64,000 bases of DNA from CAZVGZ01 sp964627605 (GCA_964627605.1 CAZVGZ010000017.1:1-64000), one strand, 5' to 3'. Counted from the stretch's first letter, positions 17,625 through 27,735 are shown. Translations and numbers: made by a program. Notes: generated by a model from the letters alone, not told the origin.

Positions 17625-20105
17625 TCAGCGAGGGCGCTTGGGATAGCTGAGCATGTTGGCGAATGCGCGGAACGCTCCAGGATGTCCGGTGCGAAGTTGC
17701 CGATACCAAACGTAGCTTGTGTAGATGTAGCTGCCCACTCCATGGTTTGCGACCAGGTATCCTGATTTGAGTGGCGACTCGCCAGGGTCGTTGCTTGAAA
17801 GTAGGGCCGTGTAGTTGTCTTCGTCATACTCACTTGGAAAGTACAGACCCCGCTCCTGCACCCAGTCTGCCCAATCCCCTCTTCCCAGACTGTTGGGCCA
17901 CGTCAAGAGCGGGTGATCAGGAGCGAGCATGTCAATGGCAGCCGTCTCAACGGTGATCCTATCCCGACCTAGCTGTAGAGGGTATGGCGCGAACAGCGGG
18001 CGACCGTAACTCGCGTTCCACTCGAACGTCTTTTGATACATTACGACGACATGGCCGCCCTGGTGAACATAGCTCAGCAGCCGAGTGTTGTTGGTTACCA
18101 GATCGGGTCGCACGAGGTAGGCCCTAATATCGACGACAATCGTGTGGAACTCCACCAGGTCAGAGGTCTGGAGAGCATCAGCGTCGATCATCACAGGTAC
18201 AACCCCCAAACGTGCAACTGCATCCTCTATCGTGCTGTCGTAACTGCGAACTATCCCTACCCTCAACCCTTCCTCTATCTCCACGCTATCCGCTCGGAGC
18301 CTTACGGTATCCACGCTCGTTGCCCCGTCAACTCCTTCTGCGACGATTGCGACGGGGTGAGTACCAGGAGACAATCCGTCTGGTACCGGCAGGTCGAAGA
18401 ACACCAGCGCCTGCCCCTCATCGGGAGCCACAGCAAACTCATCTGAGAGGTTACTGGCTTCCCACGACGGTTTGATTGTGACTGTACCCCGATCCTCGCG
18501 AGCTGCATAGTTCGTCACTGAGACGGGAATCCTGACTCGCTTGGTATGCCCCAACCGAACCAGCGCGTCTGATCTACGGGCTGATGCGACGAGCGGTGGG
18601 GCCACTTCAAACCGGACGGCCTCAGACACATGAATAGGCACGCCCTCCACAGAGATGGGAAGCTCCATCGTCAGTGGCGGCGATTCTGTGCGGTTGTCGA
18701 AGACATGCTTTTCAAGTGGTATCGTCACCGCCAGCGACTGTGGCGCGCTGAATGTGTACCGCCAGGTGTGTGTCTGATCGGGGTCCAGGACAATCGGAAC
18801 ATCTATGCGGCCCAGGGCTGGAGGGTATTCCCAACTGCTGCCAGTGAGCCATGGCGGCGAAATTTCCAGAACAAGCCCACCGTTGTTGCGAACTACCGCC
18901 GTAACCGTTACCGAGTCCTGACCCGCAACGACTACATTATCGTCGATTTGCGCACTGAGCTTAAAATGGACCGCCAGGAGCAGCGCTTTTTCAAGCTCTG
19001 AGGTCAGGTCAAGCCAGTCTGCTGCCATCTCCGCTCCGCGCGGCCTCTCTCCTCTGATCTGTGCGAGCGACCGAGCCAATCGGTGGGCCAACTCTTCATG
19101 GGTGGCTCCACTGCCGTCCAGACTGAGCCTCGCGCTGACGGTGCTTGTCTCCAGACCGTCGTGCAAAGAATCAACTGCATCCCTCGACCCAAGTACAGCC
19201 GACTTGAGCAGTTGATAGTGGCGTTCATTTGGGATGCGACCAGCAAAATATCCCATCCCTTGTGAGCGGTGTTGCCTTAGCGCTTCCTCTGCGATCTGTG
19301 AATACGTAAAACCACGAAGACGGTCGTAAGCACCCACAGGCACAGTGACATGTCTGTCGCCTGGTGTGCAGCCGGCATATCCGTTGCAGCGAACAAAGAG
19401 CTTCTTGATCTGCCATGGCATCAGGCCGCCGGTGGTCATCTGATTTACGAACCTCCAAGGGTCAGCTGCGGCGTCGAACGCTTCAATAACGAGTCTGCCC
19501 AGTGCCTGATGGTGGCCGTGCCCAGAGATGGTGTCGTGGTTTGTTATCACGATGTCAGGCCTTATCTCTCTGATTATCCTCACAACCTCTGACAGCGACC
19601 GATTATGACCCCAAACACCAAACGTCTCTTCAGCAGTCTTCGAAAAACCGAACTCCGGGAAATTCAGGAAAAAAATCTCCGAGCCGTATATTGCTCCAGC
19701 CCGCTCCTGCTCCCCTGAGCGGATTACAGCCAACTCGTCATAGAGCTCAGGGCCAATCTCGTTCTGACCACCTTCTCCTCTAGTGGCGATGACAGCGACA
19801 GTTCGCGCACCGACATGTTTTCCGTAATAAGCCAGGGTCGCGCCGTCCTCATCGTCCGGGTGAGCAGCAATGCACATGACGGTCAGGTCGGTGCCGATTT
19901 TTTTTAGGGTTGCCTGGAGCGCTATTTCGCCCTGGTCAGGCACAGGAACGACCTCCACTGGTGGCTTCGTCACCGCCAAAGCCGCCACCACGCAACTCAA
20001 AGTCCACCACACGACCACACGACCACTCCATAGATCGAAGCAGCTTCCCATGCCGACTCGTCTCACGTTGACTCTCCAAGGTGTATTGCTCAGTTGCCTC
20101 TGCAC
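17625..20105 (-). CDS. PIG-L/LmbE-family deacetylase with large C-terminal beta-rich region
   Basis: An 826-residue, probably exported zinc deacetylase-like protein. After a hydrophobic segment (VVVWWTLSCVVAALAV, residues 30-45) comes the PIG-L domain with the zinc motif AHPDDE at residues 81-86, then TRGEGGQNEIG and HDTISGHGHHQALG, which completes the metal site. Family members deacetylate GlcNAc-type sugars. Residues ~400-620 are beta-sandwich (NEW3-like, VTAVVRNNGGLVLEISPPW; PVSVTNYAAREDRGTVTI), and the last ~200 form a GATase1-like fold (TNNTRLLSYVHQGGHVVVMYQ). It starts with GTG 5 bases after murI; an internal ATG at 20051 (MGSCFDLW) would give a more classical signal peptide. It probably works on glycans outside the cytoplasm. 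Confidence 0.8.
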   Translation of the reverse strand: MQRQLSNTPWRVNVRRVGMGSCFDLWSGRVVVWWTLSCVVAALAVTKPPVEVVPVPDQGEIALQATLKKIGTDLTVMCIAAHPDDEDGATLAYYGKHVGARTVAVIATRGEGGQNEIGPELYDELAVIRSGEQERAGAIYGSEIFFLNFPEFGFSKTAEETFGVWGHNRSLSEVVRIIREIRPDIVITNHDTISGHGHHQALGRLVIEAFDAAADPWRFVNQMTTGGLMPWQIKKLFVRCNGYAGCTPGDRHVTVPVGAYDRLRGFTYSQIAEEALRQHRSQGMGYFAGRIPNERHYQLLKSAVLGSRDAVDSLHDGLETSTVSARLSLDGSGATHEELAHRLARSLAQIRGERPRGAEMAADWLDLTSELEKALLLAVHFKLSAQIDDNVVVAGQDSVTVTAVVRNNGGLVLEISPPWLTGSSWEYPPALGRIDVPIVLDPDQTHTWRYTFSAPQSLAVTIPLEKHVFDNRTESPPLTMELPISVEGVPIHVSEAVRFEVAPPLVASARRSDALVRLGHTKRVRIPVSVTNYAAREDRGTVTIKPSWEASNLSDEFAVAPDEGQALVFFDLPVPDGLSPGTHPVAIVAEGVDGATSVDTVRLRADSVEIEEGLRVGIVRSYDSTIEDAVARLGVVPVMIDADALQTSDLVEFHTIVVDIRAYLVRPDLVTNNTRLLSYVHQGGHVVVMYQKTFEWNASYGRPLFAPYPLQLGRDRITVETAAIDMLAPDHPLLTWPNSLGRGDWADWVQERGLYFPSEYDEDNYTALLSSNDPGESPLKSGYLVANHGVGSYIYTSYVWYRQLRTGHPGAFRAFANMLSYPKRPR

Positions 20106-20110
20106 GATGC

Positions 20111-20929
20111 CTATTCTGTACTGGCGATTGGTCCGACCTCAACCATCTCGATGTTTGGCAAAGGGTAACCCAAAAACCGCTCGCCAAGTTCCGCGAACTT
20201 TGTTGGGAGATCGGTCACAAAAAACCCGTGGGCATGGGTCGGTTCGCCGTTGGCTGCGATGTCGCGTGTCCGGAGAAGGTCCGCCACAGTGCGGGCGGTC
20301 TCCTCAGCAGAATCAACTAGCGTGATCTGCGGTCCCACGACGCGGCGTATGACATTCTTGAGCAGAGGATAGTGCGTGCAACCCAATACCAGAGTGTCTA
20401 TGTTGGCTTGGCGGATCGGTTCTAAGTAGTCGGCAGCGATGAGGAATGCCGCGTCAGTCTCCGTAGCCCCCTCCTCTGCCAACGCCACAAAAAGCGGACA
20501 CGGTTTGGCGAATACGCTGAGTTTTGAATCAATTTCGGTGATCGTTTTCTGGTACTCATCGGACGCGATGGTGCCCTCGGTACCAATAACTCCAATGAGA
20601 CCGTTGGTGGATGCTCTGGCCGCAGCGGTGGCACCAGGGTGGATAACGCCGATCACCGGGACGTCGAACTCATCACACAGCGATGGAAGTGCGTATGCCG
20701 TAGCCGTGTTGCACGCGGCGACGATGAGTTTCACGCCGCTGTCCAACAGAAACCGGCAGTCGTCTTTGGCAAAGGCCGTTACGGTGCTGGACGACTTGGG
20801 GCCATAGGGAAACCTGGCGGTATCTCCGAGATAGATGACGCGTTCGCCAGGCAGTTGCGAAAAAATCTCGCTGACGACAGTCAATCCGCCGATGCCTGAG
20901 TCAAACACGCCGATGGGTCTTGTGTCCAA
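20111..20929 (-). CDS. murI: Glutamate racemase
   Basis: Cytoplasmic cofactor-independent racemase that makes D-glutamate for peptidoglycan. The N-terminal PIGVFDSGIGGLTV holds the first catalytic aspartate, DTARFPYG the second conserved segment, and the two catalytic cysteines sit in AACNTAT and LGCTHYP. Length (272) is typical. It begins with TTG, preceded by AAGGAA; the PIGVFDSGIGG motif lies at the usual distance from this start. Downstream, only 5 bases separate it from the deacetylase gene. Confidence 0.95.
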   Translation of the reverse strand: MDTRPIGVFDSGIGGLTVVSEIFSQLPGERVIYLGDTARFPYGPKSSSTVTAFAKDDCRFLLDSGVKLIVAACNTATAYALPSLCDEFDVPVIGVIHPGATAAARASTNGLIGVIGTEGTIASDEYQKTITEIDSKLSVFAKPCPLFVALAEEGATETDAAFLIAADYLEPIRQANIDTLVLGCTHYPLLKNVIRRVVGPQITLVDSAEETARTVADLLRTRDIAANGEPTHAHGFFVTDLPTKFAELGERFLGYPLPNIEMVEVGPIASTE

Positions 20930-21052
20930 AATGTTGTTCCTTCAATCTCGTTTGTTCTGCGGAGGCTGATTTTCGCCTATCGTCGGGCCCACCATTCCAC
21001 CAGCCCCCCGACGTTCACCTCGCCCAGGGGCCGCGTCGCAGACGCCGCCCCC

Positions 21053-21073
21053 AAAAAACACGCGAAGCGTGTT
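21053..21073 (-). terminator. Rho-independent terminator after the amidase gene
   Basis: Read leftward, AACACGC-TTC-GCGTGTT forms a perfect 7-base stem with a 3-base loop, followed directly by a T-run. The stem begins within the TAA stop codon of the amidase gene, so it ends the miaB-amidase transcript before murI. Confidence 0.8.
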
Positions 21074-22589
21074 AGGGGCGTAAGAGGGTGGAGTCACGTT
21101 GGCGCTTGAAGTCGCGGATCGCCCTGAAAATGCCGCTGGCGATCTGCCGCTGAAAAGAGCGGCGTCTAAGCATTCTCTCTTCGGCTGGATTGCTAATGTA
21201 GGCGGTCTCTACTAAGATGCTGGGCATGTGGCTCAATGTGCCCTTCATAACGTAGAATCCAGCCTGCCTTACCCCTCGGTCGCGAAGGTTGGCGCTCCGG
21301 GAAAGTTCGGCTTGAACCATCGTCGCCAGCATTTGGCTCTCTTCCAAGAATTGATCCGAAGCTATGTTTGCTAGAATCGAATTGACTTCGGCTTCAAGGT
21401 TACCGCCACCAGCCGAAAACTCCTCTTCGTAATTGAGCGCAGCGTTTTCGGTTCGAGCTACTTCTGCGGCCTCGTCAGTGAGCGGCTCAGACAGGAAATA
21501 TGTCTCCACGCCCCCGATTCGTCGGTCTGGGTGGGCGTTAGTGTGGATGCTAACGAACAGCTTGCCGTTCTCGCGGACAGCCATTCGCCCGCGTTCTTTG
21601 AGATGCACGAACTCCCATTCCGATTGGCGTGTCAGGATTACGTTGAGGTCAAGGTCTTTGCGAAGTTTTTCTGCCAATCTCTGTGCTATTGCCCAGGTAA
21701 CCTCGCGTTCCGTAAGGCCGGTTGGGCCCACAGAACCCGGATCACGTCCGCCGTGACCGGCGTCGATGACAACGGTGTGTATGCGCCACCTGTCCTCATC
21801 TATCTCAATCTGCCGTCCCTGCTCAAGAACTGTTGCCGGAGTTGGCTCCATCGGCCTTAAAAGGAGCACAAACCGACGCGCACCCCGGTCTCGAATTATT
21901 TCGTAGTTACTCCGTTTGGGGTCCAATCGGAAAGAGATCTGCGCAGAGTCGTCGTATTGATATGCACGGATCTGTCGTACGGCGCTTCGCGAAGGCAGCC
22001 GGGAACCAAGGAATGAGAACTCTTCCGGGTCGAGCCTGCCATCCAAAATCGTCAGATCGAGCCAACTCGGCTCGCGGGTCGCTTCCTCTATGTGAAGATC
22101 GGCGGGCATCCGCATCACTAACATCGTGCCGTTGTCGCGCACTTCTACGCGGGGATGGCGGATATTGGTCTTGCCGGTCTCAATTCGCCACTGTTGGCGG
22201 GTATCGTCCCATATCAGATCGCCAGTGGTGATCTTGGTGAATAGCTGGGCTAGGGATGGAGCAGGAGCACACAGGTAGCCACCGAGCATTCGTGCCTGCC
22301 TGGGCATCGTGTAAGGGATATCATCCAATACAACGACCGGGTTGTTGGCGGTGAAAGTTATCCTGCTGTTGCCCCGGCGTACGACTAATTTCTCCGTCTG
22401 TGGCACCCAAACGGCCTGAGCGTCCAGCGATGATGCCATATGTGCTACAGCGGCAAATACGGTTCCGCCATCAGAAGTAGCCATCACCTGCCCTAAGCTC
22501 TGCCCAGATGAGTCGTATATAGGGAGTCTTGCTCCTGAAGCCGACATTGCCCACGTCGACACCAGCACGCACAAGATTCGTCTTATCAA
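21072..22589 (-). CDS. N-acetylmuramoyl-L-alanine amidase (Amidase_3) with N-terminal copper-amine-oxidase-like/AMIN region
   Basis: Periplasmic zinc amidase that cleaves the stem peptide from peptidoglycan glycan strands, usually during daughter-cell separation. A signal peptide (MIRRILCVLVSTWAMSASGA) is followed by a domain resembling the copper amine oxidase N-terminal fold (VVLDDIPYTMPRQARML), an AMIN-like beta domain (~150-260) and Amidase_3 with VVIDAGHGGRDPGSVG, SIHTNAHPDRR and the late ILVETAYISNPAEE holding the zinc ligands and catalytic Glu. It is the full-length AmiC type (505 aa). TTG start with GGGAGGCGGAG upstream. It is 12 bases after miaB and closed by a clear terminator. Confidence 0.92.
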   Translation of the reverse strand: MIRRILCVLVSTWAMSASGARLPIYDSSGQSLGQVMATSDGGTVFAAVAHMASSLDAQAVWVPQTEKLVVRRGNSRITFTANNPVVVLDDIPYTMPRQARMLGGYLCAPAPSLAQLFTKITTGDLIWDDTRQQWRIETGKTNIRHPRVEVRDNGTMLVMRMPADLHIEEATREPSWLDLTILDGRLDPEEFSFLGSRLPSRSAVRQIRAYQYDDSAQISFRLDPKRSNYEIIRDRGARRFVLLLRPMEPTPATVLEQGRQIEIDEDRWRIHTVVIDAGHGGRDPGSVGPTGLTEREVTWAIAQRLAEKLRKDLDLNVILTRQSEWEFVHLKERGRMAVRENGKLFVSIHTNAHPDRRIGGVETYFLSEPLTDEAAEVARTENAALNYEEEFSAGGGNLEAEVNSILANIASDQFLEESQMLATMVQAELSRSANLRDRGVRQAGFYVMKGTLSHMPSILVETAYISNPAEERMLRRRSFQRQIASGIFRAIRDFKRQRDSTLLRP

Positions 22590-22601
22590 AGCTCCGCCTC
22601 C

Positions 22602-24005
22602 CTATCCATCTAGCGAGTGCCCAAACAGGGTGTGAGCCGTGGCGTGGGTCACACGAGCGCGAACGATGGCGTTTTTGTGTGTCTTGGACGTGGTGGGCAA
22701 TACCATATTCTTGAAATCTGATGTTCGCCCGTGGACTTGATCGTCTCGACGCTTGGATGGTCCTGCGACCAGCACATCCACATCGTTACCTACTTTGGAT
22801 TCAAACCGCTCAGCGCTGATATCTTCTTGCAGGTCGATAACCGTTTTCAAACGCTCGCCCTTGACTGTTTCAGGAATGTCGTCTGGCAACTCGCTATATG
22901 CTGAAGTTCCGTCCCTGGTCGAGTACTTGAACATAAATGCCGCATCGAACCTGACTAGCCGCATGAGGTCCAGCGTCTTCTGGAAGTCATCATCAGTCTC
23001 GCCGCAAAAACCAGCGATAACGTCAGTCGTCATGGCAAGGTCGGGGATTCGCTGTTGCAGACGATCGACGACGGACAGAAACTCCTCAACCGTGTACTCC
23101 CTACGCATACGCTCCAACACTGTGTCTGAACCAGACTGAACCGGCAGATGCAGATGGGGCATCACAGCTTCGTGGGTCGCCATTACCTCCATCGCTTCAT
23201 CAGTGAAATCTGTGGGATAGGGCGATGTAAACCGCACCCGCTCAATACCGTCCACCGACGCCACATCTGCTAACAGGTCGGCGAATGTGGTCCCCTCGTG
23301 ACGGTAGGCGTTGACTGTCTGCCCTAGTAGGCAGACCTCCTTGCCGCCTCTGTCTGCAAGATCCGTGATTTGACCCAGAAGCTCGCCAGGCGGGACGCTT
23401 TTCTCCCGCCCACGAGTAAACGGGACAATGCAGAATGAACAAAACTTGTCACAACCACGCATTATCGTCACCCAGCCAGTAACACCCATGTCATCGCGCA
23501 GAGGCGAGAGACCGGTGTAGTTTTCCTGCCGGTCGAGGCGCACCTCCATCACCGGCTCAACTCTTGCGCCATCGATCAGATCAGCAAGTCCTCGGTATCC
23601 GTCCGGCCCCACCACCAGATCAGCAGATTCGTCGAGCAGTCGTTCCTTAAGATGCTCCGCCATGCAACCCGTGACGCCTATGACGAGTCCGGGTCTTTTT
23701 TTGCGGAAGCTTGCCAACTCCACCATCCTGTTCCTGACGCGCTCCTCGGCGTGTTCTCGGACCGCACAGGTGTTTACCAGGATTACATCGGCGTCTCTCG
23801 GTCGTTGGGTGGGCACGTATCCAGCCGACGCCAGCACACCGCCAATTAACTCTGTGTCTGCGATATTCATCTGGCAGCCGTACGTCTCGATATATACTTT
23901 TTGACCGGGCAGTGCATCTGTCTCTGCGAGCGATGCCGCTTGGTCCAATCCTACGGAAGCCGGCGGTTTTAAGTGGTCTATTACAGGCAGTTCGGTAGTT
24001 GGCAT
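22602..24005 (-). CDS. miaB: tRNA-2-methylthio-N6-dimethylallyladenosine synthase MiaB
   Basis: Radical-SAM methylthiotransferase that modifies A37 of tRNAs reading UNN codons. The UPF0004 domain holds the auxiliary cluster cysteines in ETYGCQMN, VNTCAVREHAEERV and VTGCMAE. The radical-SAM cluster motif is CDKFCSFC in RGCDKFCSFCIVPFTRG, and the C-terminal ~65 residues (VDVLVAGPSKR) form the TRAM RNA-binding domain. I chose the start at 24005 (MPTTELP) since a further 51 in-frame upstream codons look unlike the family, although no strong ribosome-binding site precedes either start. It overlaps nothing and leads into the amidase gene. Confidence 0.94.
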   Translation of the reverse strand: MPTTELPVIDHLKPPASVGLDQAASLAETDALPGQKVYIETYGCQMNIADTELIGGVLASAGYVPTQRPRDADVILVNTCAVREHAEERVRNRMVELASFRKKRPGLVIGVTGCMAEHLKERLLDESADLVVGPDGYRGLADLIDGARVEPVMEVRLDRQENYTGLSPLRDDMGVTGWVTIMRGCDKFCSFCIVPFTRGREKSVPPGELLGQITDLADRGGKEVCLLGQTVNAYRHEGTTFADLLADVASVDGIERVRFTSPYPTDFTDEAMEVMATHEAVMPHLHLPVQSGSDTVLERMRREYTVEEFLSVVDRLQQRIPDLAMTTDVIAGFCGETDDDFQKTLDLMRLVRFDAAFMFKYSTRDGTSAYSELPDDIPETVKGERLKTVIDLQEDISAERFESKVGNDVDVLVAGPSKRRDDQVHGRTSDFKNMVLPTTSKTHKNAIVRARVTHATAHTLFGHSLDG

Positions 24006-24243
24006 AGTGTAGCGTACTGTGGTTTCGGCGTTCGCTGACTCGCAGTCGGCAAAAAAACCGTTGGAGCTTTGGGAGTTCGCCAGCAGGCTCACTGTGAAAC
24101 AGATCGCGCTAGCGGGTCCTTCTAAAATAGCAGAAACACCGGCGATCAGTCCATCCACGCTCTAAGGTTGCCTCAAAACACCTCAGTTGGGTATGCTTAC
24201 CTGTCACGAACAACCTACCGCCGCGACATAAGAGATTTGCCCT

Positions 24244-25704
24244 ATGAAACGGTGCCGTTGGCTACTGGGCGGCTTGGTTATCTGCTGTTCGGCCCCCCTC
24301 TCGGAGAGCATTACAATGAACACACCTCAAAACCTGCCTGACAACGTCAAAACAGTCCTTGGAGCGGTTCCGCCGCTCTCCCACGAGCGAGGCGACCGCG
24401 AACTGACCTACCAGTACTCTATCGGCGGCATGACCGGGCTCTTAGACGAAGAGGCTGAGTGGGCAATTTCAGAGCTGGCAAAAAGGGGCGTCGGCGTCAT
24501 TACATATTGGCAGCAAGGCGCTGGCCAAGACGCCTCGGTGACCGAAGATATGCGCATCGCTAAGATTCAGCAGCGTTTGGGTCTAACTATCGCAGTAGAC
24601 GCCAACAGCATCCTTCACCGTTTCTACGACACAGAGGCAACCACCGCCCACATCGACTCAGACGGCCAACCGTTTTGGGATGAGTCGTTCGCAGGAAACA
24701 AGATGGGATGCCCGTTCGCGCTTGAGCACCGCAAACCAGTGATTCTTTCACGGGTGGCTGCGCATGTGGAGGCGTACTACCTGTCTGGTCTGACAATTGG
24801 TATAGCGACAGCAGACTGGGAGATCGACGGCCCCCACGAGTGGAATCAGGCGTGGGAACACTCCAAACGGTGCAGCCGCTGCAAAGAAAATCTGTCCAAC
24901 ATCGACGATTTCACTTCTTTTCAAGCGACAATGCGCCAAAAACGCGCTGAGCTTCTGCGTGACTGCTACTCCACGCCGATCTTGAACCGTTTCCCCAAAG
25001 CTCTGGTGACCAACTACGCCGTCTATCCCAACGACGGCTGGCGCTACTGGTACGACTACTTTGAGACTCGTCGTTCTGATCTGCCCCATCGTCTGGACCA
25101 GCAGTTCATGGTCCGACCCTGGTACAACGATTTTACCGAGACTGGTTTCACACTCGCCATGCCGGTGGTTTATACCTGGGGAGATTTTTTCAACTCGTTC
25201 CCAGAGTTCTCCGATCCCGACTACCGCTGGTTCTACAGCATGCTCTCTGTCGGCAGCAACGCCGCCAAATCGACGCCATCAGGAATCCCCATCGCCACAT
25301 TTGTCCATTGGCACACCACAACGCCTTCGCCTGACGGTGCTGAGGTACCGCAGATGAGCAAAGAGTCATACTCGGACCTGCTTTGGCACCTGCTGCTAAG
25401 GGGCCACGACATCCTCTACTCGTGGACGCCGATGGAAGAACTGAGTGTAGAGATCGCGTTGATACAAGAGGTCTATGACGCGTCTTTGGAGTACAACGAG
25501 TTCATCGCCCACGGCACGCCGATCACATTTGACGTTCCCACGGAGCAGGGCCCAGTTGTCTCCGGCCTTAGGTTAGGCGACAGAGTTCTCATAAGGCGCA
25601 CCGACTTCGGCGGCAACACTGACCCGATGACAATCTCCATCGGCGGCGATTCGCTCACCGTCAACTCCGCGCCAGGGGAGTGCGTTATACTGCCAATGCC
25701 ATAG
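24244..25704 (+). CDS. Unknown exported protein, possible glycoside-hydrolase-type barrel
   Basis: A 486-residue protein that I do not recognise with certainty. It begins with a basic-hydrophobic signal sequence (MKRCRWLLGGLVICCSAPLS). The body alternates strand-like hydrophobic patches and acidic loops (GVGVITYWQQGAGQD, IGIATADWEIDGPHEW, LVTNYAVYPNDGWRYWYDYF), as in TIM-barrel glycosidases; DWEIDGP could supply catalytic acids. A short C-terminal beta domain follows (VVSGLRLGDRVLIRRTDFGG). A Cys pair in RCSRCKENL is present but isolated. There is no partner gene next to it. Enzyme identity and substrate are inference only. Confidence 0.5.
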   Translation: MKRCRWLLGGLVICCSAPLSESITMNTPQNLPDNVKTVLGAVPPLSHERGDRELTYQYSIGGMTGLLDEEAEWAISELAKRGVGVITYWQQGAGQDASVTEDMRIAKIQQRLGLTIAVDANSILHRFYDTEATTAHIDSDGQPFWDESFAGNKMGCPFALEHRKPVILSRVAAHVEAYYLSGLTIGIATADWEIDGPHEWNQAWEHSKRCSRCKENLSNIDDFTSFQATMRQKRAELLRDCYSTPILNRFPKALVTNYAVYPNDGWRYWYDYFETRRSDLPHRLDQQFMVRPWYNDFTETGFTLAMPVVYTWGDFFNSFPEFSDPDYRWFYSMLSVGSNAAKSTPSGIPIATFVHWHTTTPSPDGAEVPQMSKESYSDLLWHLLLRGHDILYSWTPMEELSVEIALIQEVYDASLEYNEFIAHGTPITFDVPTEQGPVVSGLRLGDRVLIRRTDFGGNTDPMTISIGGDSLTVNSAPGECVILPMP

Positions 25705-25842
25705 CCGGGCGGCGGCAGCAGTCCTTTGGGGATTGCCGTCACTGTGCAAGAAACCGGTCAGGCAGACGAGTATCCCATCGTCCGAAGGCGAAAATGGCGC
25801 TCAGTGTCCATGAAGTCGCGCCCAAAGACCACACGAAGTATG

Positions 25843-26230
25843 TTAGAGCAGGTCGTCTAGTTCGGCGTAGATGATCTCCTCTTTTCCTTTGCTGCTAGCC
25901 TCAGCGGCGATCGTGCCGTCGGCGTCAAATTTCGCGCCTAAACCGGCTGCTGCTAACCCTAGCCCAATTACGAGCCAGTGGCGGCGACTCCGTACGCCGC
26001 TTCCTTCACCGCCACATTCCCGACCGAGAAACGATGGGTACGCTTAGGTGATCCGACAGTTGTGAAGCCGACGGTACGACCCCAATCTGGATCGCTGCGA
26101 GTGACCGATTTGCTGGGACGACACGCCTGGGCGCCATCGCCCCTTGAGAACTTAACGGCGCGGCTAGTGCGATCAAAAACGCTAGCTGTCCGATTACTAC
26201 AGGTCTAGTTTGCACGCCAAACTCCTTCAT
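25843..26230 (-). pseudogene. Possible decayed exported protein, in a 720-base stretch without an intact gene
   Basis: Between 25705 and 26424 no intact gene is recognised. On the minus strand an ATG at 26230 starts an apparent signal peptide (VVIGQLAFLIALAAPLSSQG) that continues to a TGA near 26006. In another frame the stretch near 25950-25843 reads FDADGTIAAEASSKGKEEI and IIYAELDDLL before a TAA, which resembles the tail of nitrilase-family proteins. The pieces are in different frames and far shorter than any full-length nitrilase. I infer a shrunken pseudogene, but a small membrane protein or chance are possible. The remainder of the gap shows nothing else. Confidence 0.25.
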
Positions 26231-26424
26231 AAAATGGGGTGATGTGACATAACAAAAACATATTCCGAAAGCGCCAAACGTCAAGTTTTCCTCACGAAAT
26301 AGTGGGTTAGGTGGCACCGCAGAATTGTCCTCGGCATTGCGCTCAGGCGTTCAAAGACGTATCCTAAACGGACGCCAATTTATCGCACCAGTTGCGACGC
26401 TCTCGTTCGCCGGAGGATATTGAT

Positions 26425-27735
26425 ATGCCCCAAGATAGTGTGACAATCACCGACCATAGAACCGGCAATACGATTGAGTCGCCAGTTAGTTACGGTACCT
26501 ACCCGAACAACGGGGCATCGACGCCCTCACTTGCTCTCCGAGAGCTGAAAATGGGAGACGACGATTTCGGAATGTTGGGATACGATCCGGCGTTCATGAA
26601 TACCGCGTCCTGCAAAAGCAGCATCACGTTCATTGACGGCGAGAAGGGGGTTCTGCGGTATCGTGGTTATCCGATCGAACAGCTAGCCGAAAACTCGAAC
26701 TTTCTCGAGACCGCCTTTCTATTGATGCATGGTGAACTACCGACCGGCACCGAATATCAGGTGTGGGTTGACGAAGTCACCAATCACACACTGCTGCACG
26801 AAAATATCAAGCATCTCATAGATGCTTTTTGGCACGATGCCCATCCGATGGGGATGTTGACCGCGACTGTGGCTGCGATGTCAACGTTCTATCCCGATTC
26901 GAAGAATGTGACTGACGCGGATTCGCGACACCTCCAGATAATCAGGTTGCTGGCAAAACTCCCCACGGTCGCCGCATTTGCCTACCGCCGCACCCTGGGT
27001 CGCCCCTATGCTCATCCCAACAATAGACTATCCTACGCTGGCAATTTTATGAATATGCTGTTTAAGACAGTAGAGCTGCAGTACGAACCAGATCCCGTAC
27101 TGGAAAAGGCGCTGGACGTCCTGTTCGTGCTGCATGCAGACCATGAGCAGAACTGTAGCACGACAGCGGTGAGGTGCAGTGGCAGTGCGTTGACCGACCC
27201 TTATTGCGCGATCGCTGCGGGCTGTGGTGCTCTTTACGGTCCGCTCCACGGCGGCGCGAATGAAGCGGTCTTGCGGATGCTCACCGAGATCGAAAAAGTG
27301 GAGAACATCCCTGCGTTTATCGAGACAGTCAAAGGTGGAGAGCGTAGGTTGATGGGCTTCGGCCACCGCGTCTACAAGAACTACGATCCCAGAGCACAGA
27401 TAATCAAACAGACCGCAGATCGGGTCTTTGAAGTTACAGGTCGCAACTCTCTAACCGATATAGCGCTCGAGTTGGAGCGGGTCGCTCTGGAAGACGACTA
27501 TTTCGTTTCTAGAAAGCTCTACCCGAATGTTGATTTCTACTCTGGTCTTATCTATCAGGCCATGGGGTTTCCCACCGATTTCTTCCCGGTACTGTTCGCC
27601 ATTGGACGGACAGCAGGCTGGCTTGCGCAGTGGCAGGAACTACTCACCGATCCTGAGCAACGCATCTCAAGGCCTCGCCAGATATACACAGGCTCAAAAG
27701 AGCGAGACTACGTCCCGATGGATGCCCGCAGCTAG
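26425..27735 (+). CDS. gltA: Citrate synthase (type II, hexameric class)
   Basis: First enzyme of the TCA cycle, joining acetyl-CoA and oxaloacetate. At 436 residues with the N-terminal beta domain (SCKSSITFIDGEKGVLRYRG) it is the long Gram-negative form. Catalytic histidines sit in YGPLHGGANEAV and MGFGHRVYKNYDPRA; the latter segment also binds oxaloacetate. HADHEQNCSTTAVR and VDFYSGLIYQAMGFP are further family signatures. The start at 26425 follows CGGAGGATATTG, a strong ribosome-binding site; the frame opens 11 codons earlier. It stands alone, which suggests its own promoter. Confidence 0.96.
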   Translation: MPQDSVTITDHRTGNTIESPVSYGTYPNNGASTPSLALRELKMGDDDFGMLGYDPAFMNTASCKSSITFIDGEKGVLRYRGYPIEQLAENSNFLETAFLLMHGELPTGTEYQVWVDEVTNHTLLHENIKHLIDAFWHDAHPMGMLTATVAAMSTFYPDSKNVTDADSRHLQIIRLLAKLPTVAAFAYRRTLGRPYAHPNNRLSYAGNFMNMLFKTVELQYEPDPVLEKALDVLFVLHADHEQNCSTTAVRCSGSALTDPYCAIAAGCGALYGPLHGGANEAVLRMLTEIEKVENIPAFIETVKGGERRLMGFGHRVYKNYDPRAQIIKQTADRVFEVTGRNSLTDIALELERVALEDDYFVSRKLYPNVDFYSGLIYQAMGFPTDFFPVLFAIGRTAGWLAQWQELLTDPEQRISRPRQIYTGSKERDYVPMDARS

